Notes: generated from the letters alone by a model not told the origin. A stretch of DNA of 53,165 bases from Rhodobaculum claviforme (GCF_016653255.1 NZ_NHSD01000296.1:1-53165), one strand, 5' to 3'. Numbered from the stretch's first letter, positions 1 through 8,913 are shown. Made by a program: numbers and translations.

Positions 1-1
1 G

Positions 2-793
2 ATCGAAGGCGCGCTGAACATGCTCGACGGCCAGCTCAGCCCCTCGGCCGCCAGCCGGCTGCGGCGGCTGGCCAGCGCGGGCGGGCGGGCCGATCCCTGG
101 GACCGGCTGTCGGGGGTCGCGGCCGATCAGCTGCTGCCCGTGCTGGAGCAGGAAAGCCTGGAGGTGGGCGCGGTGATCCTGTCCAAGCTCGATGTCGGAC
201 GGGCCGCGGCGCTGCTGCAACGCCTGCCGGGCGACCGCGCGCGCCGCCTGACGCATGCCATGTCGCGCACCGGCGCGGTGGAGCCCGAGACCGTCCGCCG
301 CATCGGCGTGGCCCTCGCCCAGCAGTTCGAAGCCCTTGCCCCCCCCGCGTTCGAGACCGGCGCGGTGCAGCGCGTGGGCGCGATCCTCAACTCATCGCCC
401 GCCGCCACCCGCGAAAGCGTGCTGACCGGTCTGGACGAAAGCGATCCCGATTTCGCGGAACAGGTGCGCCGGGCGATCTTTACCTTTGCCAACATCCCGC
501 AGCGGCTGGCGCCGCGCGACGTGCCGCGGGTGCTGCGCGCCGTCCCGCCCGAGGTGCTGCTGCGCGCGCTCGTGGCGGCCCCCGCCGCCGGTCCCGAAGA
601 AGGCGCCGCGGTGGAGTTCCTGCTGACCAGCGTCACCCAGCGCATGTCCGAGGGGCTGCGCGCCGACATCGCCGACCATGCCCCCGTCACCGACCGCCAG
701 GGCGAGGACGCCATGAACGACGTCATCAACACCATCCGCCGCATGGAGGCCGAAGAAGGTCTGAACCTCCTCAGCGCCGACCCCACCAGCTGA
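2..793 (+). CDS. fliG: Flagellar motor switch protein FliG, 3' part (cut by window edge)
   Basis: The frame is open from base 2 with no start of its own, so the N-terminus lies outside the window. The visible part, about 263 residues, has the helical organisation of FliG middle and C-terminal domains: repeated segments such as ILSKLDVGRAAALLQRLP and QVRRAIFTFANIP, then a C-terminal stretch ending MEAEEGLNLLSADP. FliG sits in the cytoplasmic C-ring of the flagellar motor, contacts FliM and MotA, and converts stator force into rotation. The sequence is of the divergent Rhodobacter type rather than the enteric type. An internal ATG at 20 is not the real start, because homologous-looking coding continues before it. 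The next gene is convergent, so this is probably the last gene of its transcript. Family assignment is fairly sure; a related FliG-like protein is the alternative. Confidence 0.8.
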   Translation: MEGALNMLDGQLSPSAASRLRRLASAGGRADPWDRLSGVAADQLLPVLEQESLEVGAVILSKLDVGRAAALLQRLPGDRARRLTHAMSRTGAVEPETVRRIGVALAQQFEALAPPAFETGAVQRVGAILNSSPAATRESVLTGLDESDPDFAEQVRRAIFTFANIPQRLAPRDVPRVLRAVPPEVLLRALVAAPAAGPEEGAAVEFLLTSVTQRMSEGLRADIADHAPVTDRQGEDAMNDVINTIRRMEAEEGLNLLSADPTS

Positions 794-852
794 ACCGGCC
801 CCGGTCACCGGCGGCAAGGGCCATGCCGACGGCGGTGCGGGGGATCGGGGCG

Positions 853-1497
853 CTAGAACGGGCACGCCAGGTCGAAGCGCATCACACGGCCCCCGTCCGG
901 GTGCCGCAACTCCAGCCGTTCGGCGTGCAGCATCAGGCGGGGATGGTCGCGCGCGACCCCTTCGGCATAGAGCGAATCGCCCAGGATCGGGTGGCCCAGC
1001 GCCAGCATGTGCACCCGCAGCTGATGGCTGCGCCCGGTCCTCGGCGTCAGGGCGATGCGGCTCGCATCCGGCCCGGCGGGGCCGATCATCCGCCAGTCGG
1101 TCACGGCGGCACGGCCCGTCTCGTGGCAGATCTTCTGCCTCGGCCGGTTGGGCCAGTCGACGATCAGCGGCAGATCGACACGCCCCTCCCCCTGCGTCGG
1201 GCGTCCCGAGACCAGCGCGACGTAGCCTTTCTCCACCTGGCGATGCTCGAACTGAAGGCCCAGGTGCCGCTGGGCGTGGGGTGTGAGCGCAAACACCATC
1301 ACCCCGGAGGTGTCGCGGTCCAGCCGATGCACCAGCAGAACCTCGGGATAGCTCTGCCGCAACCGCTCGATCACACAGTCGCGCAGCGCCGGACCCTTGC
1401 CCGGCACGCTCAGAAGCCCGGCAGGCTTGCCGACCACAAGCAGATGCGCGTCGACGTGCAGAACCTCCGGGGCCGTCTCGGGGGGGGCATATTCCAT
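853..1497 (-). CDS. rluA: RluA-family 23S rRNA/tRNA pseudouridine synthase
   Basis: This 214-residue protein is close to the length of E. coli RluA (219). It carries the family signature HRLDRDTSGVMVF around residues 57-69, with the catalytic aspartate in RLDRDTSG. The TGRSHQLRVHMLALGHPILGD block follows near residues 155-175; it contacts RNA and shapes the active site. The enzyme isomerises specific uridines to pseudouridine in 23S rRNA and, for true RluA, in tRNA position 32. No S4 domain is visible, which fits RluA rather than RluC or RluD. The start MEYAPP is the only sensible ATG before the conserved part. It converges on fliG with about 60 bases between. The exact target position cannot be read from sequence, so RluA itself is likely but not certain. 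Confidence 0.85.
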   Translation of the reverse strand: MEYAPPETAPEVLHVDAHLLVVGKPAGLLSVPGKGPALRDCVIERLRQSYPEVLLVHRLDRDTSGVMVFALTPHAQRHLGLQFEHRQVEKGYVALVSGRPTQGEGRVDLPLIVDWPNRPRQKICHETGRAAVTDWRMIGPAGPDASRIALTPRTGRSHQLRVHMLALGHPILGDSLYAEGVARDHPRLMLHAERLELRHPDGGRVMRFDLACPF

Positions 1498-1858
1498 GGG
1501 CTGCCCTTAGCCGTGGACGGCATCGATGGCAAACCCGCAGTGCCGCCGTACGGGCGCGGTGGTCCGCGCCGCGCCATCCGGCCCGACGGGCGCCCGCGGC
1601 CTGCTCCGGGCGGCGCGGATGCGCGGTATCCGGCAGGACTGTTGGCGGGCGTTGCCCGGACAAGATCACCGGCCGCACGCGGGTATCGTGCCGACCCGCC
1701 AGCCGGGCCCGCACAGCCACGCTCGGCAGCCTTGCCGCCCGGAGGTCGCGGCCCCCGTGGCCCGCCCGCGGGACCGCTGGCCCGCCCCCGCTGGCGGCCC
1801 CGTGCGCGCGGGGCACGCGGGTGGGGGCCGGACGTCCGCCAACCACCCGTGGCGCGCG
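1498..1858. other. Intergenic stretch without a recognisable gene
   Basis: This roughly 360-base, extremely GC-rich stretch lies between two minus-strand genes. All frames stay open for long runs because stop codons are rare at this base composition. The translations are dominated by Arg, Pro, Gly and Ala and show no family motif. I see no tRNA cloverleaf, no good terminator and no clear promoter. It may hold decayed coding sequence, but I could not recognise any parent gene. Confidence 0.5.
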
Positions 1859-2602
1859 TCAGACGTGCTGCGCGCCGTTGACCTCGATCTCCGCCCCCGA
1901 GATGTAGCTGGAATCCTGCGAGCACAGGAAATAGATCGCCGCCGCGACCTCGGACGGCTGTCCAAGTCGCTGGAGGGGCAGTTTCTCCACGATCTTGTCG
2001 GTGCCGGGCGACAGGATGGCGGTCTCCACCTCGCCCGGGGCGATGGCGTTCACGCGCACGCCCAGCGGGCCGAAGTCATGCGCCATCTCGCGCGTCAGCG
2101 CCGCCAGCGCCGCCTTGGAGGTCGAATACGCCGCCCCCGCAAACGGGTGCACCCGCACCCCCGCGATGGAGGTCACGTTGACCACCGATCCCTTCGCACG
2201 CGCCAGTTCATCCTTCAGCCCGCGCGCGAGCACCATCGGCGCAAAGAAGTTGACGTGGAACACCTGCCCCCAGGTCCGCAGGTCGGTGTTGAGGGTATTG
2301 AGCCGCCCGCCCCCCTCGGCCTTGGGCGAGATGCCCGCATTGTTGACCAGCGCGTCGAGCTTGCCGTCGGTCAGCTTGGCCTTCACCGTCTCGATGGCCG
2401 CGATGGTCATCTCGGGATTGGCCAGATCGAGTTCGATGTGATTCTCCTCGCCGCCAGGCCAGGGGCACCGGCTGTCGAACGGCTGGCGCGAGCAGGTCAG
2501 CACCCGCCATCCTTCGGCCGAGAACCGCTTGACCGTGGCGTGGCCGATCCCGCGGCTGGCGCCGGTGAGCAGAAGCGTCCTGGGTCGGTCTTGGTGCGCC
2601 AT
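1859..2602 (-). CDS. SDR family NAD(P)-dependent oxidoreductase
   Basis: This is a 247-residue classical short-chain dehydrogenase. It has the nucleotide-binding TGASRGIG near residue 12, NNAG near residue 88, a serine in VVNVTS, and the catalytic YSTSK near residue 155, followed by [12 protein letters not shown]. The fold binds NAD(P)H and reduces or oxidises a carbonyl or alcohol; the substrate cannot be told from sequence. The start is taken at [14 protein letters not shown] because the glycine motif then sits at the usual distance. The frame continues upstream, but only as Arg/Pro-rich sequence with no homology. The C-terminus ([13 protein letters not shown]) is typical of 3-oxoacyl-ACP-reductase-like members. 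It is divergent from argB with about 180 bases between. Confidence 0.85.
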   Translation of the reverse strand: MAHQDRPRTLLLTGASRGIGHATVKRFSAEGWRVLTCSRQPFDSRCPWPGGEENHIELDLANPEMTIAAIETVKAKLTDGKLDALVNNAGISPKAEGGGRLNTLNTDLRTWGQVFHVNFFAPMVLARGLKDELARAKGSVVNVTSIAGVRVHPFAGAAYSTSKAALAALTREMAHDFGPLGVRVNAIAPGEVETAILSPGTDKIVEKLPLQRLGQPSEVAAAIYFLCSQDSSYISGAEIEVNGAQHV

Positions 2603-2783
2603 GCGGATCCCCGTGGTTGTGGGCGCGCACACTATCGCTTTTGCGCCCGGACACAATGGATGCGCTGCGGATACACTACGCGCCAGCGCGGACCGGTGCG
2701 GCCGGGGCCCGGGCGGGCCGGGCTTGAGGCACCCGGGCGCAACCGCTAACAAGGCGCGACCGCCGCTGCCCCCGGATCGCACC

Positions 2784-3668
2784 ATGAAGATACGGACCGC
2801 CATGACCCGAGACTGGATCGCCACCGCCCGCACCCTGTCCGAGGCGCTGCCCTATCTGCAGCGCTATACCGGGGCCGTGGTGGTCATCAAGCTGGGCGGC
2901 CATGCCATGGGCGACGACGCCGCGATGGACAGTTTCGCCCGCGACGTGGTGCTGATGCGGCAGGTCGGCGTGAACCCGGTGATCGTGCATGGCGGCGGGC
3001 CACAGATCAACACGATGCTGTCGCGGCTGGGCGTGACCTCCCGCTTCGTGCGCGGCAAGCGGGTCACCGACGCCCCCACCATGGAGGTGGTGGAGATGGT
3101 TCTCGGCCATGTCGGCAAGCGCATCGTGCAGGCGATCAACAATCAGGGCGGGCGCGCGGTGGGCCTGTCGGGCAAGGACGGCCGGCTGATGCTGTGCGAC
3201 CCCGACGACGCCGAACTCGGCTTTGTCGGCCGCCCCGCACGGATCGACCCGGCCGTGCTGCATCGGCTGTTCGAGGGGGGGATGATCCCCGTCGTGGCGC
3301 CGATCGGCGGCGGGCTGGACGGCGGCACCTTCAATGTCAACGGCGACACCGCGGCCGGGGCGCTGGCCGCCGCCCTCAGGGCCGACCGGCTGCTGCTGAT
3401 GACCGATGTGGCGGGGGTGAAGGACGACGCGGGCGACGTCATCACCCAGCTCGACCCCGAGCGGGTGCGCGCGCTGACCGACGCGGGCGTGATCGCAGGC
3501 GGCATGATTCCCAAGACCGAGACCGCGCTGTCGGCCATCGCCGGAGGCGTGCGCGCCGTGGTGATCCTGGACGGGCGGCTGCCCAACGCCTGCCTGCTGG
3601 AGCTGTTCACCGAGCATGGCGCCGGCAGCCTGATCCGCGCCGCCGAGACCCCCGGCACCGCCGCGTGA
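2784..3668 (+). CDS. argB: Acetylglutamate kinase
   Basis: ArgB phosphorylates N-acetyl-L-glutamate with ATP, the second step of arginine biosynthesis in the cytoplasm. The 294-residue protein has the amino-acid-kinase features [13 protein letters not shown] near residue 34, VHGGGPQI near 70, GLSGKDG near 130, [12 protein letters not shown] near 187 and MIPKTETAL near 240, and matches the family length of about 290-300. Two starts are possible: ATG 2784 ([12 protein letters not shown]) or ATG 2802 (MTRDWI). Both precede the conserved N-terminal helix and neither has a strong ribosome site; I chose the longer. The stop overlaps the GTG of the next gene (GTGA), implying translational coupling. 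Confidence 0.93.
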   Translation: MKIRTAMTRDWIATARTLSEALPYLQRYTGAVVVIKLGGHAMGDDAAMDSFARDVVLMRQVGVNPVIVHGGGPQINTMLSRLGVTSRFVRGKRVTDAPTMEVVEMVLGHVGKRIVQAINNQGGRAVGLSGKDGRLMLCDPDDAELGFVGRPARIDPAVLHRLFEGGMIPVVAPIGGGLDGGTFNVNGDTAAGALAAALRADRLLLMTDVAGVKDDAGDVITQLDPERVRALTDAGVIAGGMIPKTETALSAIAGGVRAVVILDGRLPNACLLELFTEHGAGSLIRAAETPGTAA

Positions 3669-4342
3669 GCGCGCAGCCCTCCGGACTGGCGCGCGCCGCC
3701 GACATGGCGGCCACGGAGCGGCTGGCGGTCATGGGCGCGTTTCATCCGGGGCCGGACGATGGCGCCGCCCCCGGCACCGGCACGCTGATCCTGCTGGGTC
3801 CCGACGGGCCAGGGTTCTGGGACCATGTGACCGCCGCGCCGGAATTCGCCGATGCCCGGCCCGATCCGCTGGACCGCTGGTCGCGCCGGGTGATCGGGCG
3901 GATGGCCGCGCGGCTGGGCGGGGTGGCGCGCTATCCCTTCGGGGGGCCGCCCTGGGCGCCGTTCCACCGATGGGCGGTGCGCGGCGGGCGGGCGTGGCCA
4001 TCGCCCGTGGGCCTTCTGGTGCACGAGACCGCCGGGTTGTGGGTGTCGTTTCGCGGGGCGATCGCGCTGCGCGATCGCCTGACGCTGCCACCGAGCCATG
4101 CGCGCAGCCCATGCGAGGACTGTGCCGCGCGCCCGTGCCTGACGGCCTGTCCGGTGGGGGCGCTGGGGGCGGCCGGGTTCGATGTGCCGACGTGCCGGAC
4201 CCACCTGTCGGCCGCCGCCGGTGCCGACTGTCTGGAGGGGGGGTGCGCGGTGCGCCGGGCCTGTCCGGTGTCGGCCGCGCACGGACGCGATCCGGCGCAA
4301 TCGGCGTATCACATGCGACAGATCCACGACGGGGGACCATGA
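3665..4342 (+). CDS. Ferredoxin-like 4Fe-4S protein
   Basis: This 225-residue protein starts at a GTG that overlaps the argB stop by four bases. The C-terminal half has [18 protein letters not shown] (C-x2-C-x4-C-x3-CP), a [4Fe-4S] ligand set. A second cysteine group, [14 protein letters not shown], may hold another cluster. The N-terminal half is not recognisable to me; it contains [33 protein letters not shown], which suggests a dedicated domain rather than a bare ferredoxin. An electron-transfer or scaffold role is inferred only from the cysteines. Its stop overlaps the ATG of the next gene (ATGA). A later ATG at 3704 is an alternative start that would shorten the protein by 13 residues. 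Confidence 0.75.
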   Translation: MSAQPSGLARAADMAATERLAVMGAFHPGPDDGAAPGTGTLILLGPDGPGFWDHVTAAPEFADARPDPLDRWSRRVIGRMAARLGGVARYPFGGPPWAPFHRWAVRGGRAWPSPVGLLVHETAGLWVSFRGAIALRDRLTLPPSHARSPCEDCAARPCLTACPVGALGAAGFDVPTCRTHLSAAAGADCLEGGCAVRRACPVSAAHGRDPAQSAYHMRQIHDGGP

Positions 4343-4851
4343 TGGCGGTGCGGCTGATCCTTGTGCGGCATGCGAAATCCGACTGGGGCGATGGCGACCT
4401 CGAGGATCACGCGCGCCCGCTGAACGCGCGCGGCCGCGATGCGGCGGGCCGCGTGGGCCGGTGGCTGGCGGCCACCGGGCGGGCGCCGCACGAGGCGCTG
4501 GTCTCCTCGGCCGTGCGCACCCGCGAGACCTGGGCGCGGATGGCACCGCATCTGCCGGACGCGCCCGAGGCGCGGGTGATCGACGCGCTCTACCATGCCG
4601 GGCCGGACGTGATGCTGCGGGTCCTGCAGGGCGCACGGGCGCCGGTGGTGGTGCTGCTGGGCCACAATCCGGGCATCGCGGCCTTTGCGCACTGGATGCT
4701 GTCGGCGGCGCCGACGCACGGGCGGTTTGGCGACTATCCCACCGGGGCCACGCTTGTGGCGCGGTTTCCCGCCGACCGCTGGGCCGATGTGGCCCCGGCC
4801 AGCGGCGTGGCCGAAGCCTTCGTGGTCCCGCGCGAGCTGCCCGAGGGCTGA
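4339..4851 (+). CDS. SixA-type histidine phosphatase
   Basis: This 170-residue member of the histidine phosphatase (RHG) superfamily has the catalytic ILVRHAKSDW near residue 10, SAVRTRETW near residue 57, and the second catalytic histidine in VLLGHNPGI near residue 112. The SixA branch removes phosphate from phosphohistidine in signalling proteins such as HPt domains or the nitrogen PTS; the RHAKS form of the motif is typical of that branch. The substrate here is unknown. It overlaps the preceding 4Fe-4S gene by ATGA, so argB, the ferredoxin-like gene and this gene probably form one transcript. It converges on the next gene with only 10 bases between. Confidence 0.82.
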   Translation: MMAVRLILVRHAKSDWGDGDLEDHARPLNARGRDAAGRVGRWLAATGRAPHEALVSSAVRTRETWARMAPHLPDAPEARVIDALYHAGPDVMLRVLQGARAPVVVLLGHNPGIAAFAHWMLSAAPTHGRFGDYPTGATLVARFPADRWADVAPASGVAEAFVVPRELPEG

Positions 4852-4861
4852 GGGTCGCCGC

Positions 4862-5317
4862 TCAGGCGGCGTCCTCGGGCTTTTCGACATGGGTCTGGAA
4901 GTTGTCGAAGAACTGGTCGGCCATCTTGCGCGCGACCCCGTGGATCAGGCGCGCGCCAAGCTGGGCGATCTTGCCGCCGACATGGGCCTCGACCTCATAG
5001 GTCAGCTCGGTGCCGTCCGCGACCTCCTCCAGGCGGACGCGGGCGGCGCCCCTGGCGAACCCCGCGACCCCGCCGGACCCCTCGCCCGCGATGCGATAGC
5101 TTTCGCCCACCACCACATCCGACAGGGTCACGGTGCCCTTGAAGGTGGCCTTTACCGGGCCGATCTTCTGCTTGACGGTGGCCGAGAACCCCTCCTCGGC
5201 CGAGCCGCTCAGCTCCTCGCAGCCCGGGATGGATTCGCGCAGCGTGTCGGCATCGTTGAGGTGCTCCCACACCGTCATGCGGTCGGCCGCGATGGTGCGG
5301 CTGCCGATCAGTTCCAT
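4862..5317 (-). CDS. CoxG-like SRPBCC-fold protein
   Basis: This 151-residue protein begins MELIGSRTI with a strong GAGGAAG ribosome site just upstream, which decides this start over a longer frame. The pattern MELIGSRTIAADRMTVWEHLNDADTLRESIPGCEEL, then VKQKIGPVKATFKGTVTL and a C-terminal HVGGKIAQLGARLIHG, is that of the CO-dehydrogenase subunit G (CoxG) family of hydrophobic-pocket START-like proteins. In carboxydotrophs CoxG helps anchor or mature CO dehydrogenase at the membrane. Here there are no cox/cut structural genes nearby, so it is an orphan and its partner, possibly another molybdenum hydroxylase, is unknown. Confidence 0.82.
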   Translation of the reverse strand: MELIGSRTIAADRMTVWEHLNDADTLRESIPGCEELSGSAEEGFSATVKQKIGPVKATFKGTVTLSDVVVGESYRIAGEGSGGVAGFARGAARVRLEEVADGTELTYEVEAHVGGKIAQLGARLIHGVARKMADQFFDNFQTHVEKPEDAA

Positions 5318-5401
5318 GGCCTTCCTCCCTGTCCTCGGCCCGAGGATAAGCTGCATTGCGCAGGCAGGTAAAGCGCCCCCTGCCCCGGACGCGCGCCCCC
5401 C

Positions 5402-6391
5402 TCAGGCCGCGCGCAGGGCGTCGCGGCCGTGGGGGGCGTCGAAGTCCAGCTCCGGGCCGGTGGGCACGATGCGGTGCGGATTGATCGTCTCGTGGCTGTA
5501 GTGATAATGCCGCGCGACATGATCGAGGCGCAGCGTCCCGGCCACGCCGGGCCATTGCGCAAGCTCGCGGGTATAGGCCCACAACGCGGGGTAATCGACC
5601 AGACGGCGCCGGTTGCACTTGAAGTGGCCGTGATAGACCGTGTCGAAGCGCATCAGCGTCGTGAGCAGCCGCCAGTCGGCCTCGGTCACGCGCGCGCCCA
5701 TCAGATACCGGTTCACCGCCAGCCGATCCTCCAGCCAGTCGAGGGTCTCGAACACCTCGGCCACGGCGGTGTCGTAGGCCTCCTGGCTGGTGGCGAAGCC
5801 CGCCCGGTACACCCCGTTGTTGAGGCCGTCGTAGATCCGCGCGTTCACCGGCGCGATCGCCTCGTGCAGCGCCTCGGGCGAGAAGTCGTCGGTGTTGCCG
5901 GTGATGGCGTCGAAGGCCGAGTTGAACATGCGGATGATCTCGGCGCTCTCGTTCGAGACGATGGTGTCGCGCACGGTGTCCCACAGCACCGGCACGGTGA
6001 CGCGGCCCGAGACCTCGGGGTTGGCGCGGGTGTAGACGTCGCGCAGGAACGCAGCCCCGTGCAGCCGGTCGCCGGTCGCGCCGGGAAAGTCGCGCGCGAA
6101 GGTCCAGCCGTCATCCAGCATGTCGGGATGCACCACCGACACGCCGATGTGCGGCGCCAACCCCTTCAGCGCGCGGAAGATCAGCGTCCGGTGCGCCCAT
6201 GGGCAGGCATGCGAGACGTACAGGTGGTAGCGCCCGCTCTCGGCCGCGAAGCCGCCCTCGCCCGAGGGGCCGGGGGCGCCGTCCGGCGTCACCCAGTTGC
6301 GGAACCGCGAGGTGTCGCGCACGAACGCGCCGCCGCTCTCGCCGGTGTCGTACCAGCTCGGGTCCCATTCACCGTGGATCAACTTGCCCAT
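5402..6391 (-). CDS. yqjG: Glutathionyl-hydroquinone reductase (YqjG/ECM4-type, Xi-class GST)
   Basis: The 329 residues match E. coli YqjG (328). The N-terminal thioredoxin-fold domain contains the catalytic cysteine in the SHACPWAHRT motif near residue 58. The partner motif VPVLWDT.....IVSNESAEIIRMFN is present, and the C-terminal helical domain has the family's FDTVYHGHFKCN and YPALWAYTREL segments. Xi-class enzymes use glutathione to reduce glutathionyl-hydroquinones to hydroquinones in the cytoplasm. The start MGKLIHGEWDPSWYDTGES fits the family's conserved N-terminus; the longer open frame upstream is not conserved-looking. A monocistronic gene is likely. Confidence 0.92.
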   Translation of the reverse strand: MGKLIHGEWDPSWYDTGESGGAFVRDTSRFRNWVTPDGAPGPSGEGGFAAESGRYHLYVSHACPWAHRTLIFRALKGLAPHIGVSVVHPDMLDDGWTFARDFPGATGDRLHGAAFLRDVYTRANPEVSGRVTVPVLWDTVRDTIVSNESAEIIRMFNSAFDAITGNTDDFSPEALHEAIAPVNARIYDGLNNGVYRAGFATSQEAYDTAVAEVFETLDWLEDRLAVNRYLMGARVTEADWRLLTTLMRFDTVYHGHFKCNRRRLVDYPALWAYTRELAQWPGVAGTLRLDHVARHYHYSHETINPHRIVPTGPELDFDAPHGRDALRAA

Positions 6392-6543
6392 GTCATGCTC
6401 CTGTTGTGGCTGTGTGGGACCTAGGCGGGACGGCACGGCGCACAACCGGCCGGGGCGCGCATGCACTGCGCGGGGGCGCACAGGCGCTTGCCGGATGCAG
6501 GCGACGGTGCAATGCTGGTGGATGGAGCAAGGGGGAACGGACA

Positions 6544-6891
6544 ATGCAGGATGATCGGCGGATGATCGACGTGGCCCATCCCCCGCACGCGGATGGCGCA
6601 CCGGCACGACGGCTGAGCCTGACGCTGCGCACCGGCCGGGCGGTGCATCCGGTGCTGCGGATGTGGGATGGCGGACTGAGCCTGCCGGCCGAGGCGGGCG
6701 CGGACCTGCGCGGGCGGGTCGATGTCTATGACGGGCGCCGGCACCTGTTCCACGCGCTGATCGTCGCCTCGGACGACGGCGGGGTCGCGGGCGAGGTGCG
6801 GTGCAGCTTCAAGCGCGTCACCCCGGCCGACGCCACCCCGGCGCGCGACTACTGCACGCAGGCCGGTCTCGGCGACGATGTGATCGGCTGA
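6544..6891 (+). CDS. Hypothetical protein, about 115 residues
   Basis: I do not recognise this family. The start ATG 6544 has an AAGGGGGA ribosome site at good spacing, and the frame is likely coding: the sequence has a normal soluble composition with alternating hydrophobic strands (LSLTLRTGRAVHPVLRMW, GRVDVYDGRRHLFHALIVA) and no signal peptide or membrane segment. The strand-rich pattern, with a DLRGRVDVYDG stretch followed by EVRCSFKR, recalls small beta-barrel domains such as PilZ, but the RxxxR and D/NxSxxG signature of PilZ is absent. It is divergent from yqjG and converges with the LysR gene. Two cysteines (in RCSFKR and DYCTQ) are present, without a metal motif. Confidence 0.6.
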   Translation: MQDDRRMIDVAHPPHADGAPARRLSLTLRTGRAVHPVLRMWDGGLSLPAEAGADLRGRVDVYDGRRHLFHALIVASDDGGVAGEVRCSFKRVTPADATPARDYCTQAGLGDDVIG

Positions 6892-6897
6892 GGGGCC

Positions 6898-7791
6898 TCA
6901 GGCCTCGGTCACCCGGCGCGCGGTGTCCAGCAGCGCCGCGATCAGCGGCGTGTGCGGGGCGCGGCGCGGCACCACAAGGCCGACTGCGTGGCGTTCGCCC
7001 GCGATCGGCACCGCCGCCAGCCGGGGATCGCGGGCGAACAGCGCCGCCATCCGCGCGGGCAGCACGCTGGACCAGCCGCCCGCCGCGACATGCGCCGCCA
7101 GCGCCACGATGGAGTTCGACTCCAGCCGGGGCGGCGGCGCCTCGTGGGCGGCGGCGGCGAACGCCTCGGACAGGTGGCGGTCCACGATGCGGCGATTCTG
7201 CATGTCGGAGGTCAGCAGGCACAACGGCTCTCCCGCCAGGTCGGCCCAGTCGAGGGTCCCGCGCCCGGCGATGGCGCTGTCGGCGCCCACCAGCAGGGCG
7301 TAGCCCTCGTGATACAGCGGCAGCGCCTCCAGCCGGCCCAGCGGCTCACCATCCAGATAGGTCAGGCCGGCGTCCAGCTCCAGCGCCTCGATCCGGGTCA
7401 CGATCTCGGACGAGCTGCGCGACAGGATCGACAGCCGCACCCCCGGATGGCGCTCCAGAAACGGCGCCGTCAGGCGCGCGGCCATTGCCAGCGCGGTTGG
7501 AATCACCCCCAGCCGCAGCTGTCCCGACAGGCCCTGGCGGGCGGCGCGCATCTCGTCGCGCAGGGCGCGGCTGTCGGCCACGATGCGCCGCGCCCAGTCC
7601 AGCGTGCGGTGCCCCTCGGGCGTCAGCCCCTGGAACCGCGAGCCGCGCAACACCAGCTGCACGCCCAGATGGTCCTCCAGCTGGCGGATGGCCGACGACA
7701 GCGTGGGCTGGGTCACGCCGCAGACCTCGGCCGCGCGGCCGAAGTGGCGCTCGTTGGCCAGCGCGATGAACATTTCCAGCCGATCGACCAT
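6898..7791 (-). CDS. LysR-family transcriptional regulator
   Basis: This 297-residue protein starts MVDRLEMFIALANERHFGRAAEVCGVTQPTLSSAIRQLEDHLG, a textbook LysR winged helix-turn-helix over residues 1-60, followed by the periplasmic-binding-protein-like effector domain (GQLRLGVIPTALAMAARL..., ending near residue 295). LysR proteins bind as tetramers upstream of a target that is usually divergent. Here the divergent neighbour is the S49 peptidase gene, about 100 bases away, but nothing in the sequence ties them functionally. The sequence style (MVDRLEMF, GVTQPTLSSAIRQLE) resembles regulators linked to formate dehydrogenase operons in other proteobacteria, but no such operon is here, so I do not assign a target. 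Confidence 0.87.
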   Translation of the reverse strand: MVDRLEMFIALANERHFGRAAEVCGVTQPTLSSAIRQLEDHLGVQLVLRGSRFQGLTPEGHRTLDWARRIVADSRALRDEMRAARQGLSGQLRLGVIPTALAMAARLTAPFLERHPGVRLSILSRSSSEIVTRIEALELDAGLTYLDGEPLGRLEALPLYHEGYALLVGADSAIAGRGTLDWADLAGEPLCLLTSDMQNRRIVDRHLSEAFAAAAHEAPPPRLESNSIVALAAHVAAGGWSSVLPARMAALFARDPRLAAVPIAGERHAVGLVVPRRAPHTPLIAALLDTARRVTEA

Positions 7792-7893
7792 GCCGGCAGT
7801 GTCCGGCATCTTCCGGCCCGCGTCCACCGCCCGCGTGCGAAACCGCGCGGCGGCGGCTTGCTTGCCCGCCCCGAGGTCCCTAGATGCACGCAG

Positions 7894-8697
7894 ATGAAAC
7901 GATTTTTGCCCTTCCTCAAGCAAGACCCCGTGGTCCCCGTCGTTCGCCTCAACGGCATGATTGCCGCGGGCGGGCGCGTGGGCGGAACGCTCAGCGACGC
8001 GGCGCTGGCCTCGGTGCTGGAGCGTGCGTTCACGCGCGGCAAGCCCGTGGCGGTGGCGCTCCAGATCAACTCGCCCGGCGGGTCGCCGGTGCAATCGAGC
8101 CTGATTGCCGCCCGCATCCGCCGCCTGGCGGATGAGAAATCCCTGCCCGTCCACGCCTTTGTCGAGGATGTGGCGGCGTCGGGCGGCTATTGGCTGGCGG
8201 CGGCGGCCGATCACATCTGGGTGGACGAGACGTCGATCGTCGGCTCCATCGGCGTGATCTCGGCGGGCTTCGGCTTTCACGAGCTGATCGCGCGCTACGG
8301 GATCGAGCGTCGGGTCCACACGGCCGGCGAGTCCAAGAGCTTCCTCGACCCGTTCCGCCCGCAGCGCGCGGAGGACGTGGAGCGCCTGGGCCGGGTGCTG
8401 GAGGAGATCCACACCGCCTTCAAGTCCCACATCACCGCGCGGCGCGGCCCGAAGCTGCCGGAGGGGCGCGACCTGTTCACCGGCGACTTCTGGGCCGGAC
8501 GGCAGGCGGTGGAGCTGGGGCTGGCCGATGGCATCGCCCATCTGGTGCCCAAGATGAAGCAGGTCTACGGCGACAAGGTGCGCTTGGTGCCCATGGGCAT
8601 CCGCCGGCCGCTGTTCCAGCGGCTGGGCGCGCAGATGGCGGGCGCGGCGATCGCATCGGCCGACGAACGCGCGCTCTGGGCGCGGTACGGGCTGTAG
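7894..8697 (+). CDS. S49-family (SppA/SohB-like) serine protease
   Basis: This 267-residue member of peptidase family S49 has NSPGGSPVQSS near residue 52, the nucleophile serine in VAASGGYWLAAAADHIW near residue 91, and the general-base lysine in ESKSFLDPF near residue 148, giving the Ser-Lys dyad. GSIGVISAGFGFHELI forms the substrate-side loop. Members cleave residual signal peptides or short membrane-protein fragments. No N-terminal signal or membrane segment is visible (MKRFLPFLKQDPVVPVVRLNG), so the protein may be cytoplasmic, as in several alphaproteobacterial short forms. It is followed after 3 bases by a small membrane protein, suggesting an operon through to the SDR at 9867. Confidence 0.87.
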   Translation: MKRFLPFLKQDPVVPVVRLNGMIAAGGRVGGTLSDAALASVLERAFTRGKPVAVALQINSPGGSPVQSSLIAARIRRLADEKSLPVHAFVEDVAASGGYWLAAAADHIWVDETSIVGSIGVISAGFGFHELIARYGIERRVHTAGESKSFLDPFRPQRAEDVERLGRVLEEIHTAFKSHITARRGPKLPEGRDLFTGDFWAGRQAVELGLADGIAHLVPKMKQVYGDKVRLVPMGIRRPLFQRLGAQMAGAAIASADERALWARYGL

Positions 8698-8700
8698 GGG

Positions 8701-8907
8701 ATGTTGCAGGCGGTCGCGCTTTTCCTGCTGGTGATGTTGCTGCTGGGCGGCTTTGGCAAGCTGCGCCGGTGGCTGGAGCGGGCCTCGGGCAAGCGGCTGG
8801 GCGGGCCCCGCGTGCGCGACCAGTCCAGGCTGAACAAGCCGGACAAGTGCCCGCGCTGCGGGCGCTTCCTGATCGGTGACGATCGGTGCGACTGCGGGCG
8901 GGGCTGA
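8701..8907 (+). CDS. Small single-pass membrane protein with C-terminal zinc-ribbon-like motif
   Basis: This 68-residue protein has one hydrophobic segment at residues 4-18 (AVALFLLVMLLLGGF), a basic linker, then CPRCGRFLIGDDRCDCGRG at the C-terminus. The four cysteines (CxxC....CxC) look like a rudimentary zinc-binding knuckle. It starts 3 bases after the S49 protease stop and ends 6 bases before the antiporter start, a clear operon position. Similar short proteins follow S49 proteases in relatives as far as I recall, but I cannot name a function. Short length and coupling make it plausibly real despite weak evidence. Confidence 0.7.
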   Translation: MLQAVALFLLVMLLLGGFGKLRRWLERASGKRLGGPRVRDQSRLNKPDKCPRCGRFLIGDDRCDCGRG

Positions 8908-8913
8908 CGGGCG

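Noticed and set aside
1498-1858. A protein-coding gene in the gap after rluA
   Set aside because: All frames give Arg/Pro/Gly-rich text without ribosome site, motif or hydrophobic pattern.
6898-7791. Regulator of formate dehydrogenase (FdsR)
   Set aside because: The protein style is suggestive, but no formate dehydrogenase genes are present in the window, so the target was left open.
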